DNA of 61,332 nt from Candidatus Peribacteria bacterium (GTDB taxonomy: Bacteria; Patescibacteriota; Gracilibacteria; UBA1369; 2-02-FULL-48-14). The position numbers and the translations under genes are program-made. Under the pieces are notes generated by a model, which was not told the DNA's origin, did no database searches, and was given only the letters and a program-made list of their open reading frames with translations. The stretch's first letter is position 1; each line of letters starts with the position of its first letter. Where the stretch lies: positions 1 through 61,332 of the forward strand of contig CALRCE010000004.1 of assembly GCA_943354505.1 (NCBI GenBank), given 5' to 3'. Of this stretch, positions 33,599 to 42,346 are shown piece after piece.

Positions 33599-34840
33599 AT
33601 GTCCACCTCTCTCGAAGAACAAGGCCGTCTGAACATTGATCTCGCCGAACAAAACATGGGCGCGCTCATGGCCATTCGTGCTCGCTTTAAAAAAGAACAG
33701 CCTTTCAAAGGTCTTCGCATTGGACTGGCGCTTCACATCACCAAAGAGACAGCCGTTTTGGTGCGCACGCTCCGTGACGGAGGCGCTGCAGTGGCGCTGT
33801 GCAGCTGCAACCCTCTCTCCACTCAAGACGATGTGGCCGCGGCGCTCGACAAAGAAAAAGGAATTCGAGCTTATGGACACAAAGGAGAGAACACCAAGGA
33901 GTATTACGAGTATTTGCAAAAGGTTTTGGATTTTTTGCCCAATGTGGTGATCGACGACGGCTGTGATTTGGTCACGGCGCTCGCCACTCGGGAACGCAAA
34001 AAAGCCGCGAATGTGATCGGCGGCTGTGAAGAAACAACAACGGGAATCGTGAGACTCAAGGCGATGGAAAAAGAAGGAGTGCTTCCCTTCCCCATGATTG
34101 CCGTGAACGACAATCAAACCAAGCATTTGATGGACAATTTGTACGGCACGGGCCAATCCACTTTGGATGGGATTTTGCGCGCCAGCAATGTGATGTTTGC
34201 CGGCAAGACCGCGGTGGTCGCTGGTTATGGCTCTTGTGGAAAAGGAGTTTCTCTGCGCCTTCGTGGCATGGGCGCTCAAGTGATTGTGACCGAAGTGGAT
34301 CCTTTTAGAGCTTTGCAAGCCGTGATGGATGGACACCGTGTGATGACGATGAAGGAGGCGGCGGCTCTTGGGGATATTTTTGTGACCGTGACGGGCGACT
34401 TGGATGTGATCACGCCTGCGCACATGAAGCTCATGAAGAGTGGTGCCATTTTAGCGAATAGCGGGCATTTCGACTGCGAAATCGACGTGAAGGGTCTACG
34501 AGACCTTTCTAAGAGTACGCGCCTCATTAGGCCTTCTATGGAGGAATTCACGCTGCCCAATGGCAATGTTATTTTTGTGCTCGGTGAAGGACGCCTCGTG
34601 AACCTTGCGGCGGCCGAAGGCCACCCCAGCGAAGTCATGTCTCTGAGTTTCTGCGGACAAGCCCTCGCCTGCGAATACTTAGTCAAGAACGCCAAGAAAC
34701 TCACCAAGGCCGTGTACACTCTGCCTGCGGAAGTGGATCAAACGATTGCCGCTTTGCAGCTTGAGACCATGGACATTTCTATCGACACTCTCACGGCCAA
34801 GCAAAAGAAGTACCTCAGCTCTTGGCAGGAAGGAACGTGA
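33599..34840 (+). CDS. ahcY: Adenosylhomocysteinase
   Basis: 413 residues. It splits S-adenosylhomocysteine into homocysteine and adenosine with bound NAD. Visible: DDGCDLVTAL and GGCEETTTGIVRLKAM in the catalytic domain, AVNDNQTKHLMDNLYGTGQS, the NAD site VVAGYGSCGKGVSLRLRGMG, and the C-terminal QETMDISIDTLTAKQKKYLSSW-like end in which Lys and Tyr close the NAD site. The length fits the shorter form lacking the 40-residue insertion of many bacterial enzymes. Its stop touches the stop of the convergent mntA-like gene. Confidence 0.95.
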   Translation: MSTSLEEQGRLNIDLAEQNMGALMAIRARFKKEQPFKGLRIGLALHITKETAVLVRTLRDGGAAVALCSCNPLSTQDDVAAALDKEKGIRAYGHKGENTKEYYEYLQKVLDFLPNVVIDDGCDLVTALATRERKKAANVIGGCEETTTGIVRLKAMEKEGVLPFPMIAVNDNQTKHLMDNLYGTGQSTLDGILRASNVMFAGKTAVVAGYGSCGKGVSLRLRGMGAQVIVTEVDPFRALQAVMDGHRVMTMKEAAALGDIFVTVTGDLDVITPAHMKLMKSGAILANSGHFDCEIDVKGLRDLSKSTRLIRPSMEEFTLPNGNVIFVLGEGRLVNLAAAEGHPSEVMSLSFCGQALACEYLVKNAKKLTKAVYTLPAEVDQTIAALQLETMDISIDTLTAKQKKYLSSWQEGT

Positions 34841-35170
34841 TTACCCTTCCCTTTCATAAATTACCACCCCTGTTTTTAAAATTTCCTCTTTGAATCGGGA
34901 GTCACTAATTTCGTCTAGATAGACTACATCGAATTGATAAGGTATCACCGTGTCTTCTTCTAGATCGAGCCTAAAATGTCTGGCGTTCAATCCAGCATTT
35001 TCTTCTAAAACGAGACATAGGTCGACGTCAGAGCGTTCTTCATGAGTGCCTTTTGCTCGAGAGCCAAAGAGAATGATTTTTTGTATATCAGGAAGAGCAC
35101 TGGCCAGCTTGCCGATCATTTGAATGTAGCGCTCTTCTAGGCCTTCAACTTTGGGTTTGGATCCAATCAT
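34841..35170 (-). CDS. mntA: MNT-type nucleotidyltransferase (MntA antitoxin-like)
   Basis: 109 residues from the ATG at 35170; a TTG at 35203 would add 11. The Pol-beta/MNT signature is complete: ILFGSRAKGTHEERSDVDL at residues 33-51 with Gly36, Ser37, Asp48 and Asp50. In HepT/MntA modules this enzyme AMPylates the HEPN RNase toxin and so silences it. The gene overlaps the 3' end of the HEPN gene by 26 bp. The order toxin first, antitoxin second is usual for this family. Symbol is by resemblance. Confidence 0.85.
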   Translation of the reverse strand: MIGSKPKVEGLEERYIQMIGKLASALPDIQKIILFGSRAKGTHEERSDVDLCLVLEENAGLNARHFRLDLEEDTVIPYQFDVVYLDEISDSRFKEEILKTGVVIYEREG

Positions 35171-35549
35171 AGAACTTATGAAAAAGTGGACTGAACTCCT
35201 CAACGATCATGGTGGCCATTTTCACAGAAAAATCTTCGTCGTAGTTGTGAGAGGTTTCATTCCTGTAGTCGACCATGCGAAGCCATTGCTCACCTTCGTT
35301 GATGAGTTTGTGTTCGTAGGCTTTACGAAGGACGTCTTTTGGGGTGGAGGAATCTTTTTCTCCTTTCCCTTCCAAATAAAGTTTCATCACTCTCCATGCC
35401 AACTCAATGCAAAATTCAAAGTTTTTGATCAAGCCCGCTCGAATCACTTTGTTTGCTGGGTTTATCAGATACTGCCCTTTAGCTTCTTCCAAAGAAAGAA
35501 GTGCCCTTCTGTAGTTCTCTAGCTTGTTAGTCCATTTGTCTTCATTCAT
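35145..35549 (-). CDS. hepT: HEPN-domain protein, HI0074 family (HepT-like toxin)
   Basis: 134 residues, all helical. The HI0074 family pattern is clear: KLENYRRALLSLEEA, FEFCIELAWRVMKLYLEG, TPKDVLRKAYEHKLI, and the HEPN active motif RNETSH at 96-101 (Rx4H). In characterised relatives this motif cuts RNA. Together with the overlapping nucleotidyltransferase it forms a toxin-antitoxin or stress module. No transposon sequences are beside it. Confidence 0.85.
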   Translation of the reverse strand: MNEDKWTNKLENYRRALLSLEEAKGQYLINPANKVIRAGLIKNFEFCIELAWRVMKLYLEGKGEKDSSTPKDVLRKAYEHKLINEGEQWLRMVDYRNETSHNYDEDFSVKMATMIVEEFSPLFHKFYDWIQTQS

Positions 35550-35606
35550 GTTTTTATTTTATAAGCATCCATGCCTCTCTTGCAACCCTCGTTTCCATGT
35601 AACGCA

Positions 35607-35636
35607 AAAGCCCCCTCTCTTGCGAGAGGGGGCTTT
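35607..35636. terminator. Intrinsic terminator of the SLH surface-protein gene
   Basis: Perfect 13-bp stem (35607-35619 with 35624-35636) and a 4-base loop TTGC. It lies 49 bp past the stop of the SLH gene and before the hepT start. T-runs are short on both sides, so it may act in both directions. Confidence 0.85.
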
Positions 35637-35684
35637 GCTGGATTTCAGCTAGTCGCTGTACCAGGATCGAATCCTAAGCGAGGC

Positions 35685-38600
35685 TTAAGCTTCAGATACC
35701 TTGGTAGCAGTGAGTCTAGTGGTTGTACCCATGTAGACGGATCCACGAGTGGTTCCGACTGAAGAGTCGTTCCAATCCAACCAAGCGGCGTTGATGTTGT
35801 CCACTTTAACTTGAACGTATTCACCATCTGTATCCGCATCAAGCGCTACAGTAGCGTAAATTCCAAGATAAATGGTTTCACCTGGATCGATTTCGAGATC
35901 GGCGTCATCGAATTGACCGTCGGTCAAGAATTCAACCTGTACTCCAGAGGAGTTTGGTGTGGTGTCAGTAGCATCAGCAGTGGAAGATGTTCCAAGAAGA
36001 TCTACACGAACCGCACTTGGTAGGGTAGGCCCAACCGTGTCCAATCCAAAGTACATGTTGACGTTCACTTCAGCGAGGATGGTTTCAATGTCTGTACCAT
36101 CGGCTTCAGTGTTGTCTGTGTCGTCTGTGGTGACAGCAAGAATGGCAACGAGGTTTTCACCACCAGTCAATACTGTTTCGACTTCTTCTCCAGATGGAGC
36201 AGAGTCAACGAATTCAACATTGCTGATACGAGAAGCTACAACGTCCCAGAGTTCAGTAGCTGCAGTACCTGTATCACCATCATCATCGTCTTCGTAGATG
36301 ACTTCACCAGCATCTTCTGTGACATCTACGTCATCAGCTTCTTCGGTGAAAGTGTCATTGGAGTCTGCTCCAGTAACAACATCTGTAGACAATGTGAAGC
36401 TTGCAGTTGGTGCAGAGGCTGCGCTGTCGATTCTTCCGGCGAATTCTTCACCGTAACCAAGAAGGTCTCCAACGAAGTAGTAAGTCACTGTTTCTCCTGC
36501 GTAAGCAGTCAATTCAGTGGAGGTACTGTCGAAGGATATTGTAGTGGTTTCATCGCTGAGGTTCTTGCTTCCAACCAATACTCCGTCTTCATCGTAGATG
36601 TAGATAGTGGAGAAGTAAGTGGAAAGGTTGTCTTCAGCTGATGCTGCAGTGAGAGTGTATTCCTCCATCACCACATCTTCGTTTTCAGCACGAACTTCCA
36701 TGGTCATGAGACCTACTCCGTCTTCTCCAGCAAGGAGCCAACGAGCAGCTTCAGTTCCATAGGTGTCGTCTGTGTTGTCTACGTTGATGTAGAGAGTACC
36801 GGTAGCAACGAGGTTGATGGTACGTCCAGACCATGGAGCTGTATCAGCACCCGTGAAGTCTCCGTCCAAATCAGAATCTCCGGCATCGTAGACTTCGTTG
36901 TTTTCGTCGTCTCGAACGTCGTAGGCACCTACAGTGGCACGGAAGTCGTCACCACCAATACCTGAGTCGTCAACGAAACTGACGTAAACACGGAAGGTTT
37001 CTGTGGAATTTTGAGCGATAGTGATGTCACTGAAGTCAAAGTTCACTGGAGTTCCTTCTGTGGAGTCTGTGGTTCCAAGGTTGGATCCAGAAACAGAGTC
37101 CAAGAGAGTTTCAGTGTCGTCTGCGTTCACTTGGTAGAGGTCTACGCTAGTGATGTTGGAGTTGTCTGCATCTTCTCCAGATTCTGCGTATGTAGAGTCT
37201 CCGTCTTCATCAACCGTGACATAAGCGTCAAGATCTTTGATCGTAAGGTCAGAAACGTCAGCAGATTCTTCCATTTCGAATTCAAGAGCGAGAACATCAT
37301 CGCTTCCCACTACTGCATCCTTAGAGGAAGAGAGGGAGAGGCCGCTGATGTCTACTCCTGCTGTTTCTCCGTCCAATTGGTTGAAGGAAACGGCAGAAGG
37401 TGTGAAGTCGGTCACTTGATCTCCAGAAGCGTCTTCTTCGATGACAAGGCCATCGGTAGCGGCTCCTGTTCCGAGATTGTCGAGAGCGATTTCAACAGTG
37501 AAGTCGGTGTAATCCACGATGGATCCACCAATGTTGGTTTCAACTTCGTCTGTTGAGAAGGAGTCGGCGTACACAATGAATTCATAAACAGTTCCCTCAG
37601 TGAGGGTCTTGTCCGTGTCAACGGTGTAGGTTTCAGTAGCTCCTGCAGCTCCATCGATATCCATGGAGTTGTTGGAACCGTTTACGGAAACTGTGAAGTT
37701 TTCGAAGAGATCAGAAACGTTGGAAGCAGGGTTGGAACCATCAGTCACTGTAACGTCGAGGTTAACAGTGTTGAGGGTGAGACCATCTGTACCAGGAGTG
37801 ACTTCGAAACGTCCAAGTTCAACGTCATCACGGTCCGCACGGAACTTGTCGGATTCAGCATCGTAAGCAACGACAGAAACTGCCCCTGCATCAATGTTGA
37901 AGTCGTCACCAGAGTCGTAATCGTAAGTGCTTGTTACAGCAACGTTGTTGTCGTCTTCGTCGGTAGCGAGTACATCGAGTTCTTCTTCAAGAGAGAAATT
38001 CAAAGTCTCAGAAGATTCACCGATGACACGAGCACGAACTTCGAAGGATTCTCGGTTTCCTGATTCGATCATAGGAGCTGTGTATTCATCCATTTGGAAG
38101 GAAACATAGTCTCCGTTTTGAGTTCCGTCAGCGACCCAGTCTCCATCGAAGTAGAGAGCGAGTTCATCGACAGCATCCTCAAGATTGGCTGTACCATTGT
38201 TTTCAAGGGTAACAGACCAAAGCCATACGTCCTTGTTGTTACCACTGTCTTCTTCGATTTCGAAGGAAGCGATTACAGCATCGGTCTCTCCAACTTGTAC
38301 ATCGGAAGGAACTTCGTCAAGAGTGACGGTTACTTCACCTGTGTCGTTTTCAAGGAGTCCGAAGATTCCTGTGGTGAGATCGTTTTCAACTTCAACGGAT
38401 CCAGCATCGGATTCGATCATTGAAGAGTCGAATGCGTAGCTGTAAAGAGTGGAAGTGTTGGCTGGACCAGCGGCTTCGAAGGTGTTCATCAAACGGAAGT
38501 TTTCAGAAGTACCAGCGGCAACTGTGTAACCTCCATTGAGCATGCTCATGTGAGCCATGTCGTCGGAGTCGATGGAAGTGTCCACCTTAGAGATACGAGT

Positions 38601-39485
38601 TCCTTCTGCATTGTAAAGTGCAAGTGCAAGAATGGAATCGTTGTCTCCAGAAGCGAGTTCAACTTCGAAAGCAGTTACAACCACATCTTCGTCAGAAGCG
38701 GTGACTTCGAAGTCAGCGACTTCAGCGTTGGTTCCAGCAGAGAAGTACGTGTAGTCTTCAGCGCTGTCGTCTGCGAGGATAACCTCGAGAGAACCACCAC
38801 CTGTTGTGTCGTCGTCATCGTCATCATCGTCTCCTGTTGAGGGAGGATTGTAGACTGGGTTTTCAGCGTTGTAGGTCATCTTAGCGGCTTGACCACGAGT
38901 GACATAGTCACCAGGGCCCATATCGCCGTTTTCGTAACCAGACATTACGCCATAGACGTAAGCTGTACCCATGTATTCATCGTACCAAGCTCCAGCTACG
39001 ACGTCGTCGAACCAGTCGCTAGCCATCGTTCCATCGTTGGAAAGACCAGCTGCGGTGACGGCCATCTTAGCGAATTCAGCGCGAGATACATTGTCGGTAG
39101 CGTTACAGTTTCCATCAGCGTCTCCTTCCAAAACTCCCATTTCATTGGCAGTTGCAAGGTAGTCCTCAGCCCAAGAAGAATAAGATCCGGAGCAAGTGAC
39201 TGTTGCAGAAGTGTCTACTGTGAAGAATGCCATAACGAGGACCTTAGCGGCTTGCTCACGAGTGAGATAGTCGTTAGGACCAAAATTGTCAGTTCCTTCA
39301 TAACCTGTCATGACTCCCGCATCGGAGAGTGCATCGATTTGGTCGTAAGCGAAGTAATCGCTATCGACATCGTCGAAGGTCATACCAAATGCTGTTCCTG
39401 TGAAAACAGAAGTAGCAAGTAAGGTAGCGAGACCAAGACCAGCTATGGAACGTTGGAACTTTCGTGTAACGAAAGAGATATCCAT
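35685..39485 (-). CDS. SLH-domain surface-layer protein
   Basis: 1266 residues, very acidic. A signal peptide (about 1-34, ending TAFG) is followed by three SLH domains at about 36-80, 97-150 and 155-205 (for example FDDVDSDYFAYDQIDALSDA, GYEGTDNFGPNDYLTREQAA). SLH repeats bind pyruvylated wall polysaccharide. Then comes a run of eight Asp with TTGGG near 218-228 and about 1000 residues of Asp/Thr/Ser/Val-rich beta sandwiches with many Asp-x-Asp sites that may bind calcium. Its size and solo strong terminator suggest the main S-layer protein. The start ATG at 39485 has only an AT-rich leader, no Shine-Dalgarno. Confidence 0.93.
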   Translation of the reverse strand: MDISFVTRKFQRSIAGLGLATLLATSVFTGTAFGMTFDDVDSDYFAYDQIDALSDAGVMTGYEGTDNFGPNDYLTREQAAKVLVMAFFTVDTSATVTCSGSYSSWAEDYLATANEMGVLEGDADGNCNATDNVSRAEFAKMAVTAAGLSNDGTMASDWFDDVVAGAWYDEYMGTAYVYGVMSGYENGDMGPGDYVTRGQAAKMTYNAENPVYNPPSTGDDDDDDDDTTGGGSLEVILADDSAEDYTYFSAGTNAEVADFEVTASDEDVVVTAFEVELASGDNDSILALALYNAEGTRISKVDTSIDSDDMAHMSMLNGGYTVAAGTSENFRLMNTFEAAGPANTSTLYSYAFDSSMIESDAGSVEVENDLTTGIFGLLENDTGEVTVTLDEVPSDVQVGETDAVIASFEIEEDSGNNKDVWLWSVTLENNGTANLEDAVDELALYFDGDWVADGTQNGDYVSFQMDEYTAPMIESGNRESFEVRARVIGESSETLNFSLEEELDVLATDEDDNNVAVTSTYDYDSGDDFNIDAGAVSVVAYDAESDKFRADRDDVELGRFEVTPGTDGLTLNTVNLDVTVTDGSNPASNVSDLFENFTVSVNGSNNSMDIDGAAGATETYTVDTDKTLTEGTVYEFIVYADSFSTDEVETNIGGSIVDYTDFTVEIALDNLGTGAATDGLVIEEDASGDQVTDFTPSAVSFNQLDGETAGVDISGLSLSSSKDAVVGSDDVLALEFEMEESADVSDLTIKDLDAYVTVDEDGDSTYAESGEDADNSNITSVDLYQVNADDTETLLDSVSGSNLGTTDSTEGTPVNFDFSDITIAQNSTETFRVYVSFVDDSGIGGDDFRATVGAYDVRDDENNEVYDAGDSDLDGDFTGADTAPWSGRTINLVATGTLYINVDNTDDTYGTEAARWLLAGEDGVGLMTMEVRAENEDVVMEEYTLTAASAEDNLSTYFSTIYIYDEDGVLVGSKNLSDETTTISFDSTSTELTAYAGETVTYYFVGDLLGYGEEFAGRIDSAASAPTASFTLSTDVVTGADSNDTFTEEADDVDVTEDAGEVIYEDDDDGDTGTAATELWDVVASRISNVEFVDSAPSGEEVETVLTGGENLVAILAVTTDDTDNTEADGTDIETILAEVNVNMYFGLDTVGPTLPSAVRVDLLGTSSTADATDTTPNSSGVQVEFLTDGQFDDADLEIDPGETIYLGIYATVALDADTDGEYVQVKVDNINAAWLDWNDSSVGTTRGSVYMGTTTRLTATKVSEA

Positions 39486-39839
39486 AGAAAAAAATTAAAT
39501 GTGAAATAAAAGGTCAGAATAAGCAACTTATGCAGAATAAGCACTTTTTGTTTATCCACCGCTTCGACCATTAAAGCAGTAGATCCATATATAAAGGAAT
39601 AAGTGAACTTGGTTTTGTCGTCGACTCTTAATTTAGTCTTTAATATGCGCACGTGTGCGCGGCAGGTTTTCAAGGAGCAGAACGTTGAGTGTTCGTGAGT
39701 GCAAGAATGGGTTTGTTTTTGTTTGGCTGTTGCTTGGCTGTCTATAATAACGGCCCGAGTGGACAAAATGTTTCAGCTTCCTGCTTGACAGGACAATCTA
39801 GACATTGTTCTCCGTCTAGCCAGGCCACGCCTGGCCTAT
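39486..39839. other. 354-bp non-coding region before the SLH gene
   Basis: No convincing gene. On the minus strand it holds the leader of the SLH gene: CAGAATAAGCA occurs at 39515-39525 and 39533-39543, 18 bp apart, a TATATAT box lies at about 39588-39594 without a clear -35, and GCGCAC/GTGCGC arms lie at 39648-39661. At its right end are GTGGACA (39759-39765), arms ACAAT/ATTGT around TCTAGAC (39792-39808 region), and a GCCAGGC/GCCTGGC hairpin at 39819-39835 that may end the tRNA-Glu transcript. Confidence 0.7.
39819..39835 (-). terminator. Possible terminator after tRNA-Glu
   Basis: Perfect 7-bp stem GCCAGGC/GCCTGGC with a 3-base loop, just past the 3' end of tRNA-Glu on the minus strand. 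No T-run follows, so its strength is doubtful. Confidence 0.4.
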
Positions 39840-39915
39840 TGGTGATCCCAAGGGGATTTGAACCCCTGTTCCAGGAATGAGAATCCTGTGTCCTGGACCC
39901 CTAGACGATGGGACC
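39840..39915 (-). tRNA. tRNA-Glu (anticodon CTC)
   Basis: 76 nt, encoded CCA end. Acceptor GGTCCCA pairs with TGGGATC (one G-T), discriminator A. Anticodon stem CAGGA/TCCTG with loop TTCTCAT, so the anticodon is CTC. The T arm GGGGT-TCAAATC-CCCTT is intact (one G-T). The D arm TCGTCTAGGGGTCCAGGAC is the usual tRNA-Glu form. Confidence 0.95.
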
Positions 39916-39936
39916 TCATGAGAAGGTACGGCGGAA

Positions 39937-39965
39937 AGTTTAGACATCCTCCCCCACTCTTTCAA
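39937..39965 (-). promoter_or_regulatory. Promoter of tRNA-Glu
   Basis: Minus strand: TTGAAA (39965-39960), 17 bp, TAAACT (39942-39937), about 15 nt before the tRNA 5' end. Confidence 0.6.
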
Positions 39966-40113
39966 GGTTTTGTGGACACTTTGGACACGCCTGTCCACTC
40001 TGACCAAACAGGTTAAAAAAGACAAGGTTTTGCGGATCAGGTTAAAAACCCTCCAAAATGGGCGTTTTTTGGCTTATTTGTCATGTAAAACTGGTTTTCT
40101 CAAAGAAGGTAGT

Positions 40114-40143
40114 TTGACTTGCCATTTATTAACTATGTTTTAT
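40114..40143 (+). promoter_or_regulatory. Promoter of dnaJ
   Basis: TTGACT (40114-40119), 18 bp, TTTTAT (40138-40143), leader of about 37 nt. I see no CIRCE element. Confidence 0.45.
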
Positions 40144-40186
40144 TTTCACGCTTGCTTAAATTTGGGTTTAAACTAAAGTAGTGGGG

Positions 40187-41320
40187 ATGAAAAATTTCTA
40201 CGACATTTTAGGAGTGCCCAAAACCGCCACCGATGCGGACCTCAAAAAGGCCTATCGAAAAAAGGCGCAAGAGTTGCACCCCGACAAAAATCCAGGCAAT
40301 AAAGAGGCGGAAACTCAGTTCAAAGAACTCCAAGAGGCTTATGAAGTGCTTTCGGATGGCCAAAAGCGCCAACGTTACGATCAGTTTGGTAGTGCGGATG
40401 CCGGGTTCGGCGGGCAAGGCTTTGGAGGTGGATTTGGTGGCCAGGGCTTCAATCCCAACGACTTCAACGGTTTTGCGGATATTTTTGAAAGCTTCTTTGG
40501 AGGCGGATTCGGCGGCCAGGGCTCCCCTAACGGACGCGACGATAAAAAAGCGAAAGGCCCAACGCGCGGCAAAGACATCGAAACTGAGATCGACATCAAG
40601 TTTGAAGAAGCGGTGTTCGGCACGACCAAACACTTGGAAATCACCAAGCCTGAGGTTTGCTCTCACTGCACTGGAAAAGGAAACGAGCCTGGAACGGCCG
40701 TGAAGAAATGTGAACAATGTGGAGGAAAGGGTCAGGTGCGCATGACGCGTCAGACCATTTTGGGGCACATCAGCACCGTTCAAACCTGCCCAGCTTGCGA
40801 AGGACGAGGTGAAGTTCCAGAGAAAGTGTGTACCGAGTGCAAGGGACAGAGCCGTATGAAGCAAAAGGGCGAAGTCAGTGTCACCATTCCCAAAGGGATT
40901 GAGGACGGCACCACCATCCGCTTAAAGGGAAAAGGGGCGGCTGGATTTTTTGGCGGCGAATATGGAGACTTGTTCTTACACATTCGCGTCAGCGCTCATC
41001 CCAAGTTTTCGCGCGAAGGCACGACTTTGTACTCCAGTGAAACGATTCCGATGATTCAAGGAGTCTTGGGAGCTACGATCAAAGTGGATACCGTGCACGG
41101 AAAAGTGAACTTGAAAGTTCCTGCCGGCACTCAAAGTGGAACTCAGTTCACCATTAAGGACAAGGGCGCCCCTTCCCTACGCTCCGAAAAACTGGGCGAT
41201 CATAAAGTCACGGTCACCCTCAAAGTACCCGAAAAACTTTCTCGCCGAGAAAAAGAACTTTATGAAGAGCTGGCGAAGGAAAGCGGCACCGAAGTGAACA
41301 AAGGATTCGGCTTATTTTGA
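40187..41320 (+). CDS. dnaJ: Chaperone protein DnaJ
   Basis: 377 residues from the ATG at 40187; a GTG two codons earlier is less likely. The J domain is at the start with HPD at 31-33, the Gly/Phe-rich region ([16 protein letters not shown]) follows, and then four zinc-finger modules ([32 protein letters not shown]; the last departs from CxxCxGxG). The C-terminal substrate domains end normally. DnaJ stimulates DnaK; neither dnaK nor grpE is nearby, so this is not the usual cluster. Confidence 0.97.
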   Translation: MKNFYDILGVPKTATDADLKKAYRKKAQELHPDKNPGNKEAETQFKELQEAYEVLSDGQKRQRYDQFGSADAGFGGQGFGGGFGGQGFNPNDFNGFADIFESFFGGGFGGQGSPNGRDDKKAKGPTRGKDIETEIDIKFEEAVFGTTKHLEITKPEVCSHCTGKGNEPGTAVKKCEQCGGKGQVRMTRQTILGHISTVQTCPACEGRGEVPEKVCTECKGQSRMKQKGEVSVTIPKGIEDGTTIRLKGKGAAGFFGGEYGDLFLHIRVSAHPKFSREGTTLYSSETIPMIQGVLGATIKVDTVHGKVNLKVPAGTQSGTQFTIKDKGAPSLRSEKLGDHKVTVTLKVPEKLSRREKELYEELAKESGTEVNKGFGLF

Positions 41321-41399
41321 ACCGTGCGCGTGGCGACTTTTGTGGAGAACTCGTTTAAAACTTAGCGGGTCTTTTTTGGTTGGATTTGAACCTGAAAAA

Positions 41400-41460
41400 C
41401 AGATGTTGATTAGTCAAAATGGAAGCTTCCATGTGGACACTGGACGCTGACTAGAATTGT
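41400..41460. repeat. Palindrome cluster between dnaJ and tRNA-Lys
   Basis: CAGATGTTGATTA at 41400-41412 is an exact copy of 42366-42378. It is followed by TTAGTCA, a perfect 14-bp palindrome ATGGAAGCTTCCAT (41419-41432), GTGGACACTGGAC and GCTGACTAGA. The same words recur at 39.97, 42.4 and 44.4 kb. Confidence 0.75.
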
Positions 41461-41467
41461 GGAAAAG

Positions 41468-41543
41468 TGGTGGGACAGCTGGGAATCGAACCCAGGACCA
41501 TCAGCTTAAAAGGCTGTTGCTCTACCGACTGAGCTACTGTCCC
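41468..41543 (-). tRNA. tRNA-Lys (anticodon TTT)
   Basis: 76 nt with encoded CCA. Acceptor GGGACAG pairs with CTGTCCC, discriminator A. Anticodon loop CTTTTAA gives TTT. The anticodon stem ACAGC/GCTGA has an A-A mismatch at its outer pair (27-43). T arm CTGGG-TTCGATT-CCCAG and D arm GCTC-AGTCGGTA-GAGC are perfect. Confidence 0.95.
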
Positions 41544-41557
41544 CCGATTGCCAGCGT

Positions 41558-41586
41558 ATTTTAGGGAGCTAAGGCTCAGGATGCAA
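41558..41586 (-). promoter_or_regulatory. Promoter of tRNA-Lys
   Basis: Minus strand: TTGCAT (41586-41581), 17 bp, TAAAAT (41563-41558), about 8-14 nt before the tRNA. Confidence 0.65.
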
Positions 41587-41592
41587 GACGAA

Positions 41593-42153
41593 TTATTCCT
41601 CCTGAGCTTGAAAGAAACTCACCGCCACGATGGCGAGAGCCGGAAGAGCGAACCAAACGTCGTAGTGATCGATGATGGTTTGAATGAAGAGCGATTGAGC
41701 GTAGAGGTTGGTCTGGAGGCCCGATTGCACCGTGCCCATCACGAAGGACCCGCCCGTGAGGTAGACCAGCAAGGTGCTGACCATGAGCCCGGCATTCAAG
41801 AAGCCGAAACTCAAGTTGGCGAGGATGCGAGTCACCACGGAGTGTTCAGGTAAGATGTCGACGTGAAAGCCTCCGCGAATGGTGAGTAGCACGATGGTGA
41901 GAACGAAGGTGAAAATTTTGAGCAGGACGAGAGCTTGGATGCCCGCCTCCCCTTGCAAGGTGGGCGCCGTGGGCAAGATGTAGGTTTGGAAAAGATTGCC
42001 AAGACCGTCCGCCGTTAAAATCGCCATGTAAGAAGAGATGATGATCTTCATGGTTTGATTGCGTCCAATGATGAAGCTGTAGGCGATCACAACTCCAAAG
42101 AAGACGAGTACAAAGAGATCCCAGGAAAGGCGTATGTTTTCCATGGGCTTCAT
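41593..42153 (-). CDS. Hypothetical multi-pass membrane protein
   Basis: 186 residues with about four membrane helices (LFVLVFFGVVIAYSFIIG; ALVLLKIFTFVLTIVLLTI; FGFLNAGLMVSTLLVYLTGG; VWFALPALAIVAVSFF) and an outer or inner loop with SYMAILTADGLGNLFQ. The layout recalls CvpA/colicin-V-type proteins, but no signature proves it. Start ATG at 42153, with an ATG three codons later as an alternative. Upstream lies an intrinsic terminator-like hairpin in the same orientation, so expression may need read-through or a promoter between. Confidence 0.65.
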   Translation of the reverse strand: MKPMENIRLSWDLFVLVFFGVVIAYSFIIGRNQTMKIIISSYMAILTADGLGNLFQTYILPTAPTLQGEAGIQALVLLKIFTFVLTIVLLTIRGGFHVDILPEHSVVTRILANLSFGFLNAGLMVSTLLVYLTGGSFVMGTVQSGLQTNLYAQSLFIQTIIDHYDVWFALPALAIVAVSFFQAQEE

Positions 42154-42276
42154 CTTAGCACCGGGTGAAAAAAATCAGCAAATCAAAAATGTGGAGGTGG
42201 CAGCCCTGGGGGTATGAAAAACGTTAAAGTTCTTATTTGGACAATGTACAAATAGCAGCTTTTTCAAAAAACGCGG

Positions 42277-42304
42277 GCCCAAGACGGCTGTGGCCGTCTT
42301 GGGC
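42277..42304 (-). terminator. Strong intrinsic terminator (minus strand) not linked to any upstream gene
   Basis: Perfect 12-bp stem GCCCAAGACGGC/GCCGTCTTGGGC with loop TGTG; on the minus strand a run of six T follows 4 nt later. It lies upstream of the membrane-protein gene and downstream of no minus-strand gene, so it either ends a small RNA begun near 42.4-42.5 kb or is an attenuator for the gene at 42153. Confidence 0.75.
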
Positions 42305-42346
42305 TTGATGAGTCGGAGTTGTGCACAATTTAAGGTTAGAAATTTT

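Larger units (their letters stand above)
39916..40186. other. Divergent promoter region between tRNA-Glu and dnaJ with direct and inverted repeats
   Basis: No gene is visible. GTGGACA (39972-39978) and TGTCCAC (39992-39998) are exact inverted arms, with a further TTGGACA between. CAAGGTTTTG occurs twice (about 39963 and 40023) and CAGGTTAAAAA twice (about 40009 and 40038). The two promoters of the flanking genes lie at its ends. Confidence 0.7.

Noticed and set aside
39443..39766. Open frame of 107 codons on the minus strand over the SLH gene start
   Set aside because: It overlaps the SLH start in another frame, has no recognisable motif and covers the repeat-containing leader; better seen as chance.
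39970..40176. Open frame of 68 codons before dnaJ
   Set aside because: It runs through the dnaJ promoter and the direct repeats, with no homology signal.
39916..40186. CIRCE/HrcA site before dnaJ
   Set aside because: The TTAGCACTC-N9-GAGTGCTAA pattern is not present; the palindromes there are of the GTGGACA type.
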